The notes under the pieces: generated by a model
The model's input: the letters and a program-made list of their open reading frames with translations, nothing else
The model's database searches: none
Told to the model about the DNA's origin: nothing
Made by a program: the position numbers and the translations under genes
In this document: positions 1 through 7,603 of the stretch, piece by piece
How positions within the stretch are numbered: the first letter of the stretch is position 1
Layout: the number at the start of each line of letters is the position of its first letter
Assembly (NCBI GenBank): GCA_963726785.1
Contig: CAVSDJ010000008.1
Coordinates: 372,001 to 436,000, forward strand
Length of the DNA stretch: 64,000 nt
Source: DATEKX01 sp963726785
GTDB lineage: Bacteria > Acidobacteriota > Blastocatellia > UBA7656
Reading direction: 5' to 3'

Positions 1-15
1 AATCTGAACCTCTCT

Positions 16-519
16 CTACGGTAAGTTCAATGCTGGCTTCGTCTGCCCTCTGTGGCATGTAGTGCAGTTTACTACTGGGGTCTCAGATTTCAGCCCTTTT
101 ATCTTCTTTAGATACTCGTTGTTTATAGCTCGCATCATCATAGCCATATCTCTTGTAACCTGCTTCGTTGGCAGGTCATCTTTCTCCCACTGACCCGGCG
201 TATGACAGTGTGTGCAATCAACTCCCAGGGACTTGCTATACCCCATCACCATAATGCCAAGCACCCTTGCTGCTGGCATGCCTTTCAGTAGCTGGATATT
301 CTTAAAGACTTCTTCAGCAGGTTTGTTCTCCTGTCCGGCTATCTTCTTTTTCAGTTCAGCTAGAGCCTGCTCCTGGTTAAACTGTTTAGGGTCCTGACTC
401 GCAGGTGTTTGCACACCAGCTTTCGCAACACTAACTTTGTCAAGACAGGTCAATTCTCCTGACAGTAAGACTACTGCCAGGGTAATTACTGCACAAGCTG
501 TGATAAAATATCTCATCAT
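16..519 (-). CDS. Di-haem c-type cytochrome, CytoC_RC family
   Basis: Small exported electron-transfer protein. An N-terminal hydrophobic stretch (about residues 3-22) acts as signal or anchor. Two CxxCH haem-binding motifs are visible, CTHCH in the middle and CTTCH near the C-terminus, with a methionine-rich segment between them. The spacing and the VKNIQ-like/MGYSKSLGVDCTHCH context match the photosynthetic-reaction-centre cytochrome c subunit family (CytoC_RC). In Acidobacteriota this family is common in non-phototrophs, so phototrophy is not implied. I chose the ATG at 519 because an AGGAG (plus-strand 528-532) sits 8 nt upstream; a GTG at 528 is possible but overlaps it. It lies immediately downstream, on the minus strand, of an attC-like site and may itself be a cassette; its own attC would lie beyond the window edge. 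Confidence 0.85.
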   Translation of the reverse strand: MMRYFITACAVITLAVVLLSGELTCLDKVSVAKAGVQTPASQDPKQFNQEQALAELKKKIAGQENKPAEEVFKNIQLLKGMPAARVLGIMVMGYSKSLGVDCTHCHTPGQWEKDDLPTKQVTRDMAMMMRAINNEYLKKIKGLKSETPVVNCTTCHRGQTKPALNLP

Positions 520-557
520 TCGATTCACTCCTTTGCGTACGGAAGTTTACTGATAGC

Positions 558-638
558 ATCTAACGTCACGCATCAGCGGGGCCGCGCCGAACACTCAAAG
601 TACGATGCGAAATTCGCTTCGCGCGCCCTTTGTTAGGC
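558..638 (-). repeat. attC-like integron recombination site 1 (degenerate)
   Basis: Bounded by ATCTAAC (558-564) and GTTAGGC (632-638), which fit the inverse-core and core consensus RYYYAAC/GTTRRRY. An inner stem can form between GGGGCCGCGCCGAA and the complement of TTCGCGCGCCC. The left arm carries extra unpaired bases, so the fold is weaker than in site 2. It shares the CAGCGGGGCCGCG block with the split site at 2044. It lies just after the stop of the 679-1374 gene, where a cassette attC belongs. Confidence 0.6.
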
Positions 639-678
639 GCTGGCTGATGCCAACGGATAACGTGATTTATTGATATCA

Positions 679-1374
679 TTAGTTGTAGATTCTTCGGAAA
701 ACCCTCTTTATTCCAATATAAGCTGGTTCATTGGAATACAGAATCTCATCTTCATATGTATTTACATCTATCCATTTAACCTGCAATCTGGCAGCAATCA
801 GGCGGAGATAAATCAGTTCGATAACGCCAGATTTGTTACTTTGAACCGTGTACTTCCAATTAAGTGTACTTTTGGGAGATGTAAAAAGCCTATCATCCGG
901 CCAGGCATCTTGAGTAACCCCGTTATTGAAATACCTGACTAAAAGTTCTGGTTTTAACGATCGAGGGATTTTACCACTTCCACTTTGGTATTCATCGGAA
1001 ACTTGAAAACATTCCCAAGTTCCTAAAAGATTGTTACCTTGAAAGGTTGTTCGGGGTTGAATCGGTTCCTTGGTTAGCGCACCTATATTTAAACCTGGAG
1101 GTGGTACTGTCGTTGAACTCATTTGTAAAATAGCGTCCAAAACTTTTTGTGTTACACCAGCTTCTTTAAGTGCGATTAGCGCATCTGGAGAAGTGTCAAA
1201 TTTATTTGAGCTTTTCTGAATTGTAAGAACTATTGTGCTTTCAGGCAGTCCAGCCTTAGTCATTTTAATAACGTCCTCATTTATCAAGGGCTTTTTATCT
1301 TGGTATGCGACTGCGGGAATAGAAAGTAAAAGCACACAAGCCAAGATCAACCAATTTAATCTCTTTTTGTTCAT
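679..1374 (-). CDS. Secreted hypothetical protein (cassette gene)
   Basis: A 231-residue protein with a clear signal peptide (MNKKRLNWLILACVLLLS..., cleavage near AVAYQ). Residues about 35-85 contain the pattern VIKMTKAGLPESTIV...F..SPDALIALKEAGV...VLDAIL, a short helical module that I know recurs behind signal peptides in acidobacterial secreted proteins but has no assigned role. The C-terminal 130 residues look like a beta-rich lipocalin-like or stress-response fold, which is inference only. The ATG is preceded by GGGGA at 7 nt. The gene sits between two attC sites in the same orientation, so I read it as the cargo of one integron cassette. Confidence 0.75.
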   Translation of the reverse strand: MNKKRLNWLILACVLLLSIPAVAYQDKKPLINEDVIKMTKAGLPESTIVLTIQKSSNKFDTSPDALIALKEAGVTQKVLDAILQMSSTTVPPPGLNIGALTKEPIQPRTTFQGNNLLGTWECFQVSDEYQSGSGKIPRSLKPELLVRYFNNGVTQDAWPDDRLFTSPKSTLNWKYTVQSNKSGVIELIYLRLIAARLQVKWIDVNTYEDEILYSNEPAYIGIKRVFRRIYN

Positions 1375-1438
1375 CGCATTTTCCCCTTTTCAGATGATTT
1401 GAATTGTTGCCGCATCATAGCACGACCTTAGCGAGAGC

Positions 1439-1530
1439 GCCTAACGCTCACCATCAGGGGGCGCACGAACGGCATTGGCTGAACGTTATGAACTGCGCTT
1501 CGTGCGCTCCCCTGCATGGTGTTGTTAGGC
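1439..1530 (-). repeat. attC integron recombination site 2 (canonical)
   Basis: A 92-bp imperfect palindrome running from GCCTAAC (1439-1445) to GTTAGGC (1524-1530). The two arms pair as GCCTAAC, then CACCAT, then AGGGG, then GCGCACGAA, with one or two unpaired bases between blocks on one side. These extrahelical bases are the hallmark of attC sites that fold as single-stranded hairpins for the integron integrase. It directly follows the cassette gene at 1556-1960, as expected. Confidence 0.9.
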
Positions 1531-1555
1531 GGGCGTTGTGTGAAAGGCCGTGGCA

Positions 1556-1960
1556 CTAGCAGCCCCAAGCTCTACCGCAGCGCCAACATTGTTCGCCACA
1601 ATCAGTCACAACTCTATTCCCCAATATCTGATACTCTAACTCACCTTGTAGACCTCCTATTCTACGACAGCCAAGGGGACAAGACCCGCAGCCATAAATT
1701 GCGCGAATTTTACAATCGTCTACTCCTGCAAGCTTGGCCGCATAATCGTTTAGGATTTTCAAGTCGCGTTTTGAAATACGGCTTGCTGTTCCTCCTCGGT
1801 TAAGCTGGTTATCCCCATCAATTAATAGAAGGGGAGAGGGAGTTAATCTTCCAATGACCTCAGCCACTTTTTTCGGCGGTGTCCCACAAACCATCCCTTT
1901 CTTGTTCTTTTCGCCATCAGGAAAAGTATCAAGTAATTCTACAATCGGCTTCTTTTTCAT
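1556..1960 (-). CDS. Cysteine-rich hypothetical protein (cassette gene)
   Basis: A 134-residue protein of unknown function. The start is well supported: AGGAG lies 8 nt before the ATG. The first 85 residues are ordinary and soluble (KKVAEVIGRL, LLLIDGDNQLNRGG). The last 45 residues contain nine cysteines, including CGSCPLGC and DCGEQCWRCGRAWGC, suggestive of metal binding. An alternative is that a single-base indel has replaced the true C-terminus, because composition changes abruptly near residue 88. No signal peptide. It is the cassette cargo between the split attC (2044-2519) and the canonical attC at 1439. Confidence 0.55.
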   Translation of the reverse strand: MKKKPIVELLDTFPDGEKNKKGMVCGTPPKKVAEVIGRLTPSPLLLIDGDNQLNRGGTASRISKRDLKILNDYAAKLAGVDDCKIRAIYGCGSCPLGCRRIGGLQGELEYQILGNRVVTDCGEQCWRCGRAWGC

Positions 1961-2043
1961 TTCATTCTCCTATTCATTAAAGTAGTGAGAAACAGCTCTT
2001 GCCATTTCACTGTCATCATCATAAACCCTGCTGATTCTGTAAC

Positions 2044-2519
2044 GCCTAACGCTCACGTTCAGCGGGGCCGCGAACGGCATTCAAAGAAACCATAAGAACT
2101 GCGCTTCGCGGCCTCCTAAGAAACCACTATACGATATTTGGTATCAAAAACTGCTTTTCGCGCACAGCTCCGCGCGCTTGCTAGCTTTTCACTAACGATT
2201 ATGCGCTGTTGTTGTTTTCCTCTTGCTCGTCTCTGGCACAAGCCAGTGACACGGCGGGCGCAGGGGTTCATTCGAAAAGTAATCTCCTAAACGGGATCGA
2301 CAACGGCAATGATGTCCGCGCCGTCACCAATGATATTATCACTGACCCCCGTGACCAAACTCCGCTTCGGGCTTTATAAAGCACCACTGCCGCGACGGTC
2401 TTCTCGACCCGCAGTGTCGCAGGAATTATACCTGCAAACAAGAGCGCTCGCACCCAGTTTCATTCTGATATTTGCTTGTCTGGCAAGCAGAACAACTCCG
2501 CTGGAACGTGTTGTTAGGC
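2044..2519 (-). repeat. attC site 3, split in two halves by an insert
   Basis: The left half starts GCCTAAC at 2044 and continues through CACGTTC, AGCGGGGCCGCGAA and a GCGCTTCGCGGCC arm ending near 2112. The right half ends ACGTGTTGTTAGGC at 2519. The outer arms match each other specifically (CACGTTC and AGCGG on both sides, one extrahelical C), unlike site 2 which uses CACCAT/AGGGG. They therefore belong to one site that was interrupted. The stop codon of the 2514-3068 gene lies inside the GTTAGGC box, as is usual for compact cassettes. Confidence 0.7.
2117..2499. mobile_element. 383-bp insert inside attC 3, no clear gene
   Basis: The interrupting DNA is flanked by CTCC at 2113-2116 and CTCC at 2496-2499. 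Removing it restores a continuous attC arm (GGCCTCCGCTGG), so the CTCC pair looks like a target duplication or microhomology. No transposase, convincing ORF or long terminal inverted repeats are visible. A short minus-strand ORF (2268-2453) lacks any recognisable domain; other frames on the minus strand have broken D/G/I-rich stretches that may be coding remnants. It could be a small non-autonomous element or the debris of another cassette. Confidence 0.45.
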
Positions 2520-3068
2520 CGCAAATCGCTTCCATCCGAACATCCCTAGTAGAACTAAAGCCAGAATAAACATCACCAAGCTTGCTCCAAGAGCGTATTT
2601 TGATAGTTCGCCTGAACGTAAAAGTTTAGAAATGGCGTTACTCAAAATGTAATTTACGGCCTCTTCTGGATTACGGCTACTCACCGGTATCTTCTCAATT
2701 ACTTCTCTTATTTTTTGGCTCTCAGTTACAGCAGGTGTAGAAAAGGCTCTGAGGTTCGTTAGAAACCAAAAGGATACGACAGCAAGGATTATAGAGCCTA
2801 AAAAAGAAATCCAACTTCCTATTAATAGGTATTTCTCCCAAGCGTTTACTTGAGTCGTTAGAAGTGACGCAGAAAACGTGACAGTTAAGACTATAGCTCC
2901 TGATGCTACTGATATGATGTTTTTTGTCAGGTCTGCACGAGCGTCCCAGTGTGGCGTGTACAGCTTTTCTATTTTTGTTAAACCTTCAATGATACGATCA
3001 AATACCTCAACGAAAAGCGCGTCTTTCTCACTTGGTGTAAGTTCTTTCTGCGGTGATTCAGAATTCAT
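2514..3068 (-). CDS. Membrane protein of unknown function (cassette gene)
   Basis: A 184-residue protein. After an acidic soluble N-terminus (about 45 residues) there are two adjacent transmembrane helices (about 50-70 and 80-103), a charged cytosolic or periplasmic loop, and a third helix near the C-terminus (about 160-180, ending MFGWKRFAA). I recognise no family. Its stop codon is embedded in the attC core box at 2513-2519, which ties it to the cassette array. Start by ORF; the ribosome-binding site is weak. Confidence 0.65.
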   Translation of the reverse strand: MNSESPQKELTPSEKDALFVEVFDRIIEGLTKIEKLYTPHWDARADLTKNIISVASGAIVLTVTFSASLLTTQVNAWEKYLLIGSWISFLGSIILAVVSFWFLTNLRAFSTPAVTESQKIREVIEKIPVSSRNPEEAVNYILSNAISKLLRSGELSKYALGASLVMFILALVLLGMFGWKRFAA

Positions 3069-3087
3069 AGCTGACCATAATCCAGCG

Positions 3088-3130
3088 GCCTAATAAGTCG
3101 GTCGTTATGCCACGTTTCGCCAAGTTAGTC
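3088..3130 (-). repeat. Possible degenerate attC site 4
   Basis: The spacer between two cassette-like genes contains GCCTAAT (3088-3094) and GTTAGTC (3124-3130), each one base off the attC core consensus, and the stop codon of the next gene lies within the second box. The arms between them pair poorly. Position and orientation suit an attC; sequence alone does not prove it. Confidence 0.25.
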
Positions 3131-3307
3131 ACGTTTAAGAAAAACAAAATGAATTGGAATTATTAGCAACCAGCTTGTACTTCTAATGAAGCCGCTCAAG
3201 AAAAGCACCCAATTAAGCAGGAATACAAAAACGAGCCATTTCCAAGACCGATACAAAAAATAACCTCCAATTCCGATTTGAACTATTAGCAAGATAAAAT
3301 TTATCAC
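3125..3307 (-). CDS. Small two-helix membrane protein (putative cassette gene)
   Basis: A 60-residue, very hydrophobic protein with a GTG start. Two short transmembrane segments can be drawn (about residues 1-20 and 25-48), ending in a basic FLKRD tail. No family recognised. It is in line with the other cassette genes, with tight spacing to the next one. Short length and lack of a clear ribosome-binding site leave doubt. Confidence 0.4.
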   Translation of the reverse strand: MINFILLIVQIGIGGYFLYRSWKWLVFVFLLNWVLFLSGFIRSTSWLLIIPIHFVFLKRD

Positions 3308-3344
3308 CTGCCATGCTGCTTCATTAAAAAAAACTGATGGACGA

Positions 3345-3578
3345 TCATATATGTTGATCGATGTTTGTCGCGTTATAACGGTCTGAGTTGTAGAAAACCA
3401 GATGTATACGCAAGCAGAGCATGATTGATATGGATTCTGGTTCTGGTGGTTTAGGAATTAAGGATCGGAGTAAATATAGGCCGAGGATTATTAGTGACAA
3501 ATATATTAATCCGAATCCCCATTGAGCCATAAATAGCTTAAATGGGTCAGGGCGTATCTCACTATCTTTTTCATTCAT
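3345..3578 (-). CDS. Small membrane protein (putative cassette gene)
   Basis: A 77-residue ORF. It has a polar N-terminus (MNEKDSEIRPDPF), one good transmembrane helix (about 20-40, FGLIYLSLIILGLYLLRSL) and a proline-rich stretch PKPPEPE. The last 25 residues look less protein-like, so the true end may be changed by an indel. AGGAAA immediately precedes the ATG. It is the first cassette of the array as transcribed. Confidence 0.5.
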   Translation of the reverse strand: MNEKDSEIRPDPFKLFMAQWGFGLIYLSLIILGLYLLRSLIPKPPEPESISIMLCLRIHLVFYNSDRYNATNIDQHI

Positions 3579-3951
3579 TTTCCTATTATCCTTCTCATCA
3601 AAAGAATGCCATAAGCTGCCACTATATTATCACGACTTTTAAGCGGCCTAACAACAAATGGGCCGCGTAAAAGACGTGAAACATCAGGTCTTTTACTATG
3701 TATAATCCCGCTCGTCTTCAGATTATGTTATTGTTGTAACTTAGCTTTTATCGTGCGGTTGGGGATTATATTTCTTCCACAGACCCAGTTGTCATGCCGA
3801 AACGGATTGGATAAGTCCGAAATCAAAAGTGCACGCGGCACTACCGCCTGATACCCAACGAAGCCTGAGCTACACTGGCCAGAGTGGGTTTGATTCAATG
3901 GTGAGCGACGGAGCCAAGCATGGGGAAAGGCTTCACACCTCACTTTACCTT
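3579..3951. other. Gene-poor proximal end of the cassette array
   Basis: No convincing gene. A lone GCCTAAC core box (3646-3652), followed by GGGCCGCG as in the other attC left arms, marks the last recombination junction; no matching right arm is present. It could be a truncated attC or the array-side border of an attI. A perfect 9-bp inverted repeat (GTAAAAGAC at 3667-3675, GTCTTTTAC at 3688-3696) follows. No integrase gene lies next to it on either strand. Confidence 0.45.
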
Positions 3952-4380
3952 TTATTCCTGCAACGCAAGCAGTGCTTTTTCATAACGCTCGAATTGGGCC
4001 GGATACATGTTGCGGCCTGTGGAATGGATTTTCTTATCGCCGTATTCGAGCAACACTTCCCAGGAACGTCCGTCAGCAAGACTCTCATCAATGTACTCCG
4101 AGTTCCACTTCCATATCTCGATAGCATCCATCTCTTTCCAGAACCTCTCCCACTTCTCTTTGGACGGTGTGATGTTCTCTTTCCGGGTCATCGTTCCCGC
4201 GACCCATTTCTCGAACTGGAGAACATTACCATCCCAGACCATCGAAGTAATATTTCCGCGAAAGGCGATCAAAGATACTTTCAGCTTTGTGGGCAGATAA
4301 CCCTCGGCGTTCTTAGTTTGAAGTGAGTAGGTCAAGCCAAGTCCCAGAACAACGGCGATCAGAAGAATGTAACCCTTCAT
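3952..4380 (-). CDS. Secreted or anchored hypothetical protein
   Basis: A 142-residue protein with a hydrophobic N-terminus (MKGYILLIAVVLGLGLTYSL) serving as signal or anchor. The body is tryptophan-rich (WDGNV, WVAGT, KEKWERFWKEMD, EIWKWNSEY, SWEVLLEYGDKKIHS) and ends in a helix. No family recognised. It lies just upstream of the cassette array and just downstream of the NorD-like gene with a 22-bp gap, probably cotranscribed with it. Composition resembles the chromosome rather than the AT-rich cassettes, so I take it as resident. Confidence 0.7.
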   Translation of the reverse strand: MKGYILLIAVVLGLGLTYSLQTKNAEGYLPTKLKVSLIAFRGNITSMVWDGNVLQFEKWVAGTMTRKENITPSKEKWERFWKEMDAIEIWKWNSEYIDESLADGRSWEVLLEYGDKKIHSTGRNMYPAQFERYEKALLALQE

Positions 4381-4402
4381 AGCTCATCCCCCATTCTTTA
4401 GA

Positions 4403-7400
4403 TCAAGTCGTCAGCTTGCTGTAGATTCCCGGCAACCGCTCGGGCAGGCTCAACACGTCGTCAATGATCGTATAGCCTACCTCGCCGTACATATCGCGCA
4501 ACTGATCTTCGCTCTCTCGATCAATCGTGATGCAGAAGGGAACTATGCCTTCGATGCGAGCCTGCCTTAACGCCATCCTTGTATCTTCGCGCGCGTATCG
4601 GCTGTCGCCGTAGTCGTGATCGTAAGGCCGCCCGTCCGAAAGAACTATGAGCAGTTTTGTGCGCGCATCCTGCGCCGCCAGCCTCGTCATCGCGTGGCGA
4701 ATCGCAGCGCCTAATCTGGTGTTGTTCTGATAAGTGATGCCGCCGATTCTGCGCTCGACATCCGCCGAGTAGCCTTCTGAAAAATCTTTGATGACGTAAA
4801 ACTTAACGTTGCGACGGCCTTCGCTCGTGAAGCCTTGCATCGAATAAGCGTCGCCGACGGCTTCGAGCGCTTCGCTCATCAACACCAACCCCTCTTTTTC
4901 AATGTCAATGATGCGCTGGCCCGGCTGCGTATACGGATTATTCGGGAAACGGCTGATGGTTCGCGCAGTCGAACTCGACATGTCGAGCAGGAACGAGACC
5001 GCAACATCGCGCTCGCGCCTGAGCTTTCGAGTGTAGAGACGGTCGTCAATCAATCCCGTGCTGCGCTTGTCGAGCGCGTAATCAATCACAGCCTGAAGAT
5101 CGTAGTCCTCGCCGTCAATCTCGCCACGAATGCGACGCAGGTTTTCAGGGCGCAGCATTTGAAACTGATAGCGAATCGAAGAGATGATCCCACTGTAGCG
5201 ACTGCGAACCAGTTCGACGAAACCACGCGACCCGCGAGCGCCCGCTCGCTGAATGACTCGACACCAGCGAGTGCGATAATCGCCAAGCTCGCGATCCCAC
5301 TCGTCGTAATAAAACGCGCGGTCGCCTTTTTCGAGATCTTGTTCGGCAGACTCCATCGCATTCGCCGATTGACTCATCAACTCCTGATCGGGCGTCATCT
5401 CTTGCGTCTGCCCGTTCGACCAAAAACTGAAAGGATCGTCGCGGACTTCCATCTGACTTTGCTCGGCAGACTTCTCCGCATTCACGTCGGAGAGCGAAGC
5501 CTGACTGCCCTTGCCGTCATCTTCACTCCTGTTTTCCGAATTGTCTGTTTGAGAATCGGCTTGCTCCGGTTGCTCTGTGAAGTAATCGTAAATTCGGCGC
5601 GTTGCCATCAACGAATCGCCAACGGTCGCGTCATCGCGGAAGATGTAGTTTGCAAGAATCTGCTCAAGCTCGCGCACGATCACCGGATAAGCTCTGCGAG
5701 TTTCAGCCGTCGCGCCTCCGCATATCGCAAGTTGAAATAGCAACTCGAAAGGCACCAACTCGTGCGGAATGTTTTCGATGTCGGGCCTGCGCTCGATCAA
5801 ACGGCCTCTGACAAAATCGAGGTCGCGGCGGATTCCGCGATACGCGGCGCGCAATAGATACTCAATGCGACCATTCTCTATGGTCGTGAAGAGTCTGAGC
5901 GCCAGATCAGTGCTTGGAAACTCGGACAACACGGAAAGGAAATTGATTTCTGCAGGCGTTGCCTTTGCCTCGCCGTTGTCGGAACGTCGAAACGCCGCGC
6001 GTGTTTCATCGAACGCAGCAATGATGTCTGGACCGTCAATGGTGTAAGTCTCGAACTCAATTTGCCCTGCCGCGTGCGCCGCGAGGACTTTGAATAGTCT
6101 GAAGTTTTCGTTTTCGGTTTCAAACTCTGCGACGACCGACGGGAGATAAATAGTTTTGCCATCTCCGATCTTCGCTTCTTCGGGTATTGAGGCGAGAGAA
6201 GTTATGTTGAGGGCGCGGCCCGTCAATCCTTCGACGTAGAGGCGTAGCGTGTGCGAGACCGAATCGAGAGTCAGCCCGCCTTCGACTTTGAACAGCGCTT
6301 CCTGGCTCGCCTTCGATTCGAGCGCGTAGTATGCCTGGACGCGCCGCGAATTGTCCGTGCTCTTTTCTATTCCGCGCCGCGCCCATTCGCGGAACTGACC
6401 GAGCGATGCGGCGCGCAAGGCAACAGGGCTTGCCTTAAAGCACTCGACCGCAGCCACTGTGTTTTTTTCTGCTATCTCTTCTACTACTTCGAGCACGGCA
6501 GAGATGGCGGCGGCTCTGCGTTGCGGGCTGATGCGCGCGGCAAGCTCTGCAATGATCTGAGGACTTTGCTTCATGAAGTGATAGCTTGCCGCGTTGCCTT
6601 GAAGCGCGACGCGCCTGGCAAGCGTAGTCCATCGCTCGAATGATTCAACGCCCGCAATCGTGAGCACGCGGCTCGCGGCTTTGAAGTATTGAAGCGCCAC
6701 GCCGCCCGAACGATCAAGATAGCTTTCTGTGATGTCGAACAGCTTTTCGATTGACTCGTGAGCGGTGGAGCCGAAGACCGAAGGAAGCTCTGTGAAAAAC
6801 TCTGCGGCTGTTCCGCCGGAGCGAAAAGCGAATGATGATGTGAGCGCGAGCGCGCGCCTCAAGAGCCTGTCATCGTTCTCCTTATCATTCGCCTTTATCT
6901 GCGTCAGAACTTGAGGCGCGGCGAGCAGCAGGTCGTTGCTATGCTTGACCGAATGGCGAGCAAGCTCAAGACAGATCGTCAGCATCTGCGCGACGCTTTC
7001 ATTGTCTGCGATGGAAGCGATGATGTAGGGCGCAGACCTGAAAGTGTCAATTGCCGTGCTTGCCGAAAGCGCCGCTTGTTTGTTTACGAGGCGAAGCACG
7101 GGCGAGCGCATCTCTTCATCCATCGAGCTGAGAGTTGAGGCGCTGGTTAGAAAAAAGCCCATAGCCGATTCTGCGCTTGTGGTGGATAAACGCTTTCCTA
7201 TTTCGCCCCATATTCGCATATCTGCCGCACCGATCAAGCGCGAGACTTCGGGCGCGGCCTTAAGCATTTCGACTGCGCCGCGAAGGTTCGTCGTGGCGAG
7301 CGCGATGCCGATGTCTGTAGTCAGCAGCACTCGCTCGTAAGGCAACACGCCGAGCCGCTTGGCAAGCGCTTCGAGCGTAGACGCGGTGATACCTTTCAGG

Positions 7401-7444
7401 TGTTTGCGGAGTTTCTTATTAATCTCTTTTTCCATCGAATCCAT
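4403..7444 (-). CDS. NorD/CoxE-like protein with C-terminal VWA domain
   Basis: A 1013-residue cytosolic protein. Residues 1 to about 430 are repetitive alpha-helical (many A/E/L-rich helices ending in ISRL, VLTI or EVSRL-like turns). Residues about 430-640 are mixed, about 645-720 are acidic low-complexity, and the last 200 residues are a von Willebrand A domain. A complete-looking MIDAS is visible: DMSSS at residue 821, a conserved Thr in YQNNTRLG, and LSDGRPYD. NorD and CbbO relatives work with a MoxR-type AAA+ ATPase (NorQ/CbbQ) to insert metals or activate enzymes. No such ATPase is adjacent here, and the nor or cbb genes are absent too, so substrate and partner are unknown. Confidence 0.8.
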   Translation of the reverse strand: MDSMEKEINKKLRKHLKGITASTLEALAKRLGVLPYERVLLTTDIGIALATTNLRGAVEMLKAAPEVSRLIGAADMRIWGEIGKRLSTTSAESAMGFFLTSASTLSSMDEEMRSPVLRLVNKQAALSASTAIDTFRSAPYIIASIADNESVAQMLTICLELARHSVKHSNDLLLAAPQVLTQIKANDKENDDRLLRRALALTSSFAFRSGGTAAEFFTELPSVFGSTAHESIEKLFDITESYLDRSGGVALQYFKAASRVLTIAGVESFERWTTLARRVALQGNAASYHFMKQSPQIIAELAARISPQRRAAAISAVLEVVEEIAEKNTVAAVECFKASPVALRAASLGQFREWARRGIEKSTDNSRRVQAYYALESKASQEALFKVEGGLTLDSVSHTLRLYVEGLTGRALNITSLASIPEEAKIGDGKTIYLPSVVAEFETENENFRLFKVLAAHAAGQIEFETYTIDGPDIIAAFDETRAAFRRSDNGEAKATPAEINFLSVLSEFPSTDLALRLFTTIENGRIEYLLRAAYRGIRRDLDFVRGRLIERRPDIENIPHELVPFELLFQLAICGGATAETRRAYPVIVRELEQILANYIFRDDATVGDSLMATRRIYDYFTEQPEQADSQTDNSENRSEDDGKGSQASLSDVNAEKSAEQSQMEVRDDPFSFWSNGQTQEMTPDQELMSQSANAMESAEQDLEKGDRAFYYDEWDRELGDYRTRWCRVIQRAGARGSRGFVELVRSRYSGIISSIRYQFQMLRPENLRRIRGEIDGEDYDLQAVIDYALDKRSTGLIDDRLYTRKLRRERDVAVSFLLDMSSSTARTISRFPNNPYTQPGQRIIDIEKEGLVLMSEALEAVGDAYSMQGFTSEGRRNVKFYVIKDFSEGYSADVERRIGGITYQNNTRLGAAIRHAMTRLAAQDARTKLLIVLSDGRPYDHDYGDSRYAREDTRMALRQARIEGIVPFCITIDRESEDQLRDMYGEVGYTIIDDVLSLPERLPGIYSKLTT

Positions 7445-7534
7445 TTCAATAATAATAATAGCAAACCCGACACATCATTTGAACGCTGGCTTCGAGGGGG
7501 TTATTAAAAGCGAGGCGTGAACTCGCGTTCAGGC

Positions 7535-7563
7535 TTGCATTAAACGGGAAATCGGCGTAGAAA
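7535..7563 (+). promoter_or_regulatory. Candidate sigma-70 promoter of the fad operon
   Basis: TTGCAT (7535-7540), 17-nt spacer, TAGAAA (7558-7563). The predicted transcription start falls inside the palindromic operator that follows, so repressor binding would block initiation. The -10 match is only moderate. Confidence 0.4.
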
Positions 7564-7586
7564 TATGAATGAACCATCATTCATAT
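7563..7586. promoter_or_regulatory. FadR-type operator palindrome
   Basis: A perfect 10-4-10 inverted repeat, ATATGAATGA-acca-TCATTCATAT. Its core TGAATGA-N4-TCATTCA matches the known binding site of the B. subtilis TetR-family FadR (YsiA), which is released by long-chain acyl-CoA. It lies 18 bp upstream of the TetR gene's ATG, so autoregulation and control of the downstream operon are expected. Confidence 0.85.
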
Positions 7587-7603
7587 TTTGACGAAGGATT
7601 GCA

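Noticed and set aside
16..519. Reaction-centre cytochrome and Ycf48-like protein as evidence for photosynthesis
   Set aside because: Both families occur in non-phototrophic Acidobacteriota and no reaction-centre or pigment genes are present.
3829..4326. Plus-strand ORF near the cassette boundary as a possible integrase
   Set aside because: No tyrosine-recombinase motifs; it overlaps the well-formed minus-strand secreted protein gene.
4835..5740. Long plus-strand ORF (301 codons) opposite the NorD-like gene
   Set aside because: It is an antisense shadow of a GC-rich, codon-biased gene; the translation is Arg/Leu-rich with no domain.
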